In this document: positions 6,081 to 7,422 of the stretch, piece after piece | How the letters are laid out: each line of letters begins with the position of its first letter | Position numbering within the stretch: position 1 is the stretch's first letter | NCBI GenBank assembly: GCA_002479715.1 | Contig: DLOT01000084.1 | Coordinates: 14,713-22,134 of the forward strand | From: Ruminococcus sp. UBA7477 | GTDB lineage: Bacteria; Bacillota; Clostridia; Oscillospirales; Ruminococcaceae | DNA: 7,422 nt | Direction of reading: 5' to 3' | Position numbers and translations under genes: made by a program | Notes under the pieces: generated by a model | The model's database searches: none | What the model was told of the DNA's origin: nothing | What the model saw: the letters and a program-made list of their open reading frames with translations, nothing else

Positions 6081-6644
6081 ATGGGACTTTTGGAGCTTTT
6101 TTTGCTGGCGGTCGGCCTTTCCATGGACGCGTTTGCGGTCGCAGTATGCAAGGGCCTTTCAATGAAAAAGCTGAGTCTGAAGAATATGTGTATAGTCGGG
6201 CTGTGGTTCGGGGGATTTCAGGCGGCTATGCCTGCGATAGGCTATATTGTCGGAACGGCCTTTGACGACTTCGTGAACTCTGTTTCCCATTGGATAGCGT
6301 TTGTTTTGCTGGCACTGATCGGTGTGAATATGATACGCGAAGCTCTTTCCGGCGAGGATGAGAGGGTCGATGATTCACTTGCATTCAGGCCGATGCTGCT
6401 TATGGCGATAGCTACAAGCATAGACGCTCTCGCTGTCGGGGTCAGCTTTGCAATGCTGAGAAATGTCAATGTTGCAGCGGCGGTTTCCTTCATCGGTGCT
6501 GTGACATTCCTGCTGTCAGCCGTTGGGGTCAAGGTAGGAAACATTTTCGGAACGAAGTATAAGTCAAAGGCCGAAGTTTCCGGCGGATTGATACTTATTC
6601 TGCTTGGCGTAAAAACCGTTTTGGAGCATTACGGCATTTTATGA
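6081..6644 (+). CDS. mntP: Manganese exporter MntP
   Basis: Inner-membrane efflux pump that lowers toxic intracellular Mn2+. The 187 residues match the family length and contain six hydrophobic segments in two related halves. Each half carries an acidic motif: GLSMDAFAVAVCKG (12-25, Asp16) and ATSIDALAVGVSF (111-123, Asp115). Acidic residues in these helices are needed for export in the family. A charged loop (about 88-104, SGEDERVDDSLAFR) joins the halves. The start has GGGGGA eight bases upstream. The gene is expressed as a single unit from the promoter at 5836-5864 through the Mn2+ riboswitch, which independently supports manganese as substrate. It diverges from ypeB. No convincing terminator follows it. 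Confidence 0.97.
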   Translation: MGLLELFLLAVGLSMDAFAVAVCKGLSMKKLSLKNMCIVGLWFGGFQAAMPAIGYIVGTAFDDFVNSVSHWIAFVLLALIGVNMIREALSGEDERVDDSLAFRPMLLMAIATSIDALAVGVSFAMLRNVNVAAAVSFIGAVTFLLSAVGVKVGNIFGTKYKSKAEVSGGLILILLGVKTVLEHYGIL

Positions 6645-6682
6645 CAAAATAAAATCTGCTCATTTAGCGCAAAGGCGTTTTA

Positions 6683-6711
6683 TTGACAATGTAAAGGATT
6701 TGATGTATAAT
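6683..6711 (+). promoter_or_regulatory. Sigma-A promoter of the dCTP deaminase gene
   Basis: Perfect TTGACA (6683-6688) and TATAAT (6706-6711) are separated by 17 bases. The predicted start, near 6718, gives a leader of about 30 bases containing GGAGG (6738-6742) seven bases before the ATG. No operator is evident, so constitutive expression is likely. Confidence 0.92.
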
Positions 6712-6749
6712 TATCACTAAGATAAATCGGGATTTATGGAGGTACTAAT

Positions 6750-7283
6750 ATGATTTTGTCTGATAAAACAATAAGCAAAGTGCTTGATGAGAAATCATTA
6801 ATTATTAACCCATTGACTAAAGAACAGATACAGCCCGCAAGTGTGGATATAAGATTAGGCAATACTTTTAGCATTGTTGATGATACTCCGACTGGAATAA
6901 TTACATTGGACAGCCAAATCAAGTATAGGTCAATTACCGCTGATACTTATTTAATACTGCCAGGGCAGTTTGTTTTGGCAACTACTATGGAATTTTTTGA
7001 GTTGCCCAATAACATAACTGCGTTTGTTGAGGGCAGAAGTTCCCTTGGGCGTATGGGATTGTTTATTCAAAATGCAGGTTGGGTAGATCCGGGTTTTAAA
7101 GGTGAAATAACTTTGGAATTATTTAATGCCAATAGGTGTGCAATAGAATTAAAAAGCGGACGGAGGATCGGGCAATTGGTATTTGCAGAAATGGACGATT
7201 ATGCTTTACATCCTTATAGTGGAAAATACCAAGGACAAACTGGTGCGACTGGGTCAAAAGTATTTATGGATATAGATAAATAA
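6750..7283 (+). CDS. dcd: dCTP deaminase, possibly with dUTPase activity
   Basis: Cytoplasmic trimeric enzyme of thymidylate precursor supply: it converts dCTP to dUTP, or directly to dUMP in bifunctional members. The protein has 177 residues. Motifs seen in order are QPASVDIRLG (28-37), FVEGRSSLGRMGL (92-104) with Ser97/Ser98 and Arg101 in the nucleotide site, AGWVDPGFKGEITLEL (109-124) with candidate catalytic Glu123, RRIGQLVF (138-145), and the C-terminal lid GKYQGQTGATGS (158-169). The AGWVDPGFKG segment is closer to the bifunctional Mycobacterium and Methanocaldococcus enzymes than to the HRIDPGW of Escherichia coli. Bifunctionality is therefore plausible but unproven. GGAGG sits seven bases before the start. 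The gene has its own promoter and terminator and is visibly more AT-rich than mntP and ypeB, which hints at a different origin. Confidence 0.96.
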   Translation: MILSDKTISKVLDEKSLIINPLTKEQIQPASVDIRLGNTFSIVDDTPTGIITLDSQIKYRSITADTYLILPGQFVLATTMEFFELPNNITAFVEGRSSLGRMGLFIQNAGWVDPGFKGEITLELFNANRCAIELKSGRRIGQLVFAEMDDYALHPYSGKYQGQTGATGSKVFMDIDK

Positions 7284-7314
7284 CCTCTGATTTATGCTAG
7301 TAATCAAAAAACTA

Positions 7315-7353
7315 AGCCCGAAAGCAGTTATAAAGCTGCTTTCGGGCTGTTTT
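7315..7353. terminator. Strong intrinsic terminator after dcd, probably bidirectional
   Basis: AGCCCGAAAGCAG (7315-7327) pairs perfectly over 13 bases with 7336-7348 around an eight-base loop. GTTTT follows on the plus strand. On the minus strand the hairpin is followed by TAG and six T residues (complement of A 7306-7311). It should therefore also stop a transcript arriving from the right. Confidence 0.9.
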
Positions 7354-7422
7354 GACTATGTGTCCGTATGAAACGCCGTCACTCAAAAGTGTTTTACTTG
7401 GCTATGTTCGGCAAGGCGGCTA
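7354..7422. other. Unassigned right edge
   Basis: No gene, RNA or repeat is recognised in these 69 bases. A four-base-pair hairpin at 7380-7391 followed by TTTT is too weak to call a terminator. Confidence 0.3.

Noticed and set aside
5885..6265. Plus-strand open frame of 126 codons running through the riboswitch into mntP
   Set aside because: It lies on a structured leader RNA, has no ribosome binding site, and overlaps mntP in another frame.
6667..6682. Possible terminator between mntP and dcd (CGC-AAAG-GCG-TTTT)
   Set aside because: The stem is only about three base pairs and the T run is short.
7380..7395. Hairpin CACT-CAAA-AGTG followed by TTTT
   Set aside because: Four base pairs are too few for a terminator, and a far stronger one lies just upstream.
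1..7422. CRISPR array, tRNA or rRNA genes, insertion sequences
   Set aside because: No regularly spaced repeats, cloverleaf or rRNA motifs, or transposase motifs were seen on either strand.

Overview
The window looks like chromosome of an anaerobic, spore-forming Firmicute of the class Clostridia, perhaps a gut Oscillospiraceae/Ruminococcus-type organism. The evidence is a YpeB germination protein, a rubrerythrin fragment, strong AGGAGG-type ribosome binding sites, sigma-A promoters with 17-bp spacers, and moderate GC content. The genus-level guess is inference only.

Region 1 (1-4216) holds a LysR-type regulator on the minus strand, divergent from a tightly packed plus-strand operon. The operon encodes a predicted lipoprotein of the choloylglycine hydrolase / linear amide C-N hydrolase family, a PaaK-like adenylate-forming enzyme, and the remains of an ABC exporter. 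The intergenic region has two back-to-back promoters and two T-N11-A dyads placed as expected for a LysR-activated target. The ABC gene is a chimera: the first part of an ATPase runs in frame into the C-terminal part of an FtsX/MacB-like permease, and the permease is itself cut off.

Region 2 (4168-5754, minus strand) holds ypeB followed by a rubrerythrin gene that keeps only its N-terminal third. The permease and the rubrerythrin are both broken at about 4200-4210, so one rearrangement (or a misassembly) joined two unrelated loci there. A sigma-G-like promoter precedes ypeB. The usual partner gene sleB is not next to it.

Region 3 (5836-6644, plus strand) is a manganese-export unit: a consensus promoter, a yybP-ykoY (Mn2+) riboswitch with a readable terminator/antiterminator platform, and mntP. 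The aptamer's closing stem, an alternative stem, an antiterminator and a terminator can all be traced base by base, and they predict that Mn2+ turns the gene on.

Region 4 (6683-7353) is a self-contained dCTP deaminase gene with its own consensus promoter and a strong, probably bidirectional terminator. It is visibly richer in A+T than its neighbours. The last 69 bases show nothing I can name.
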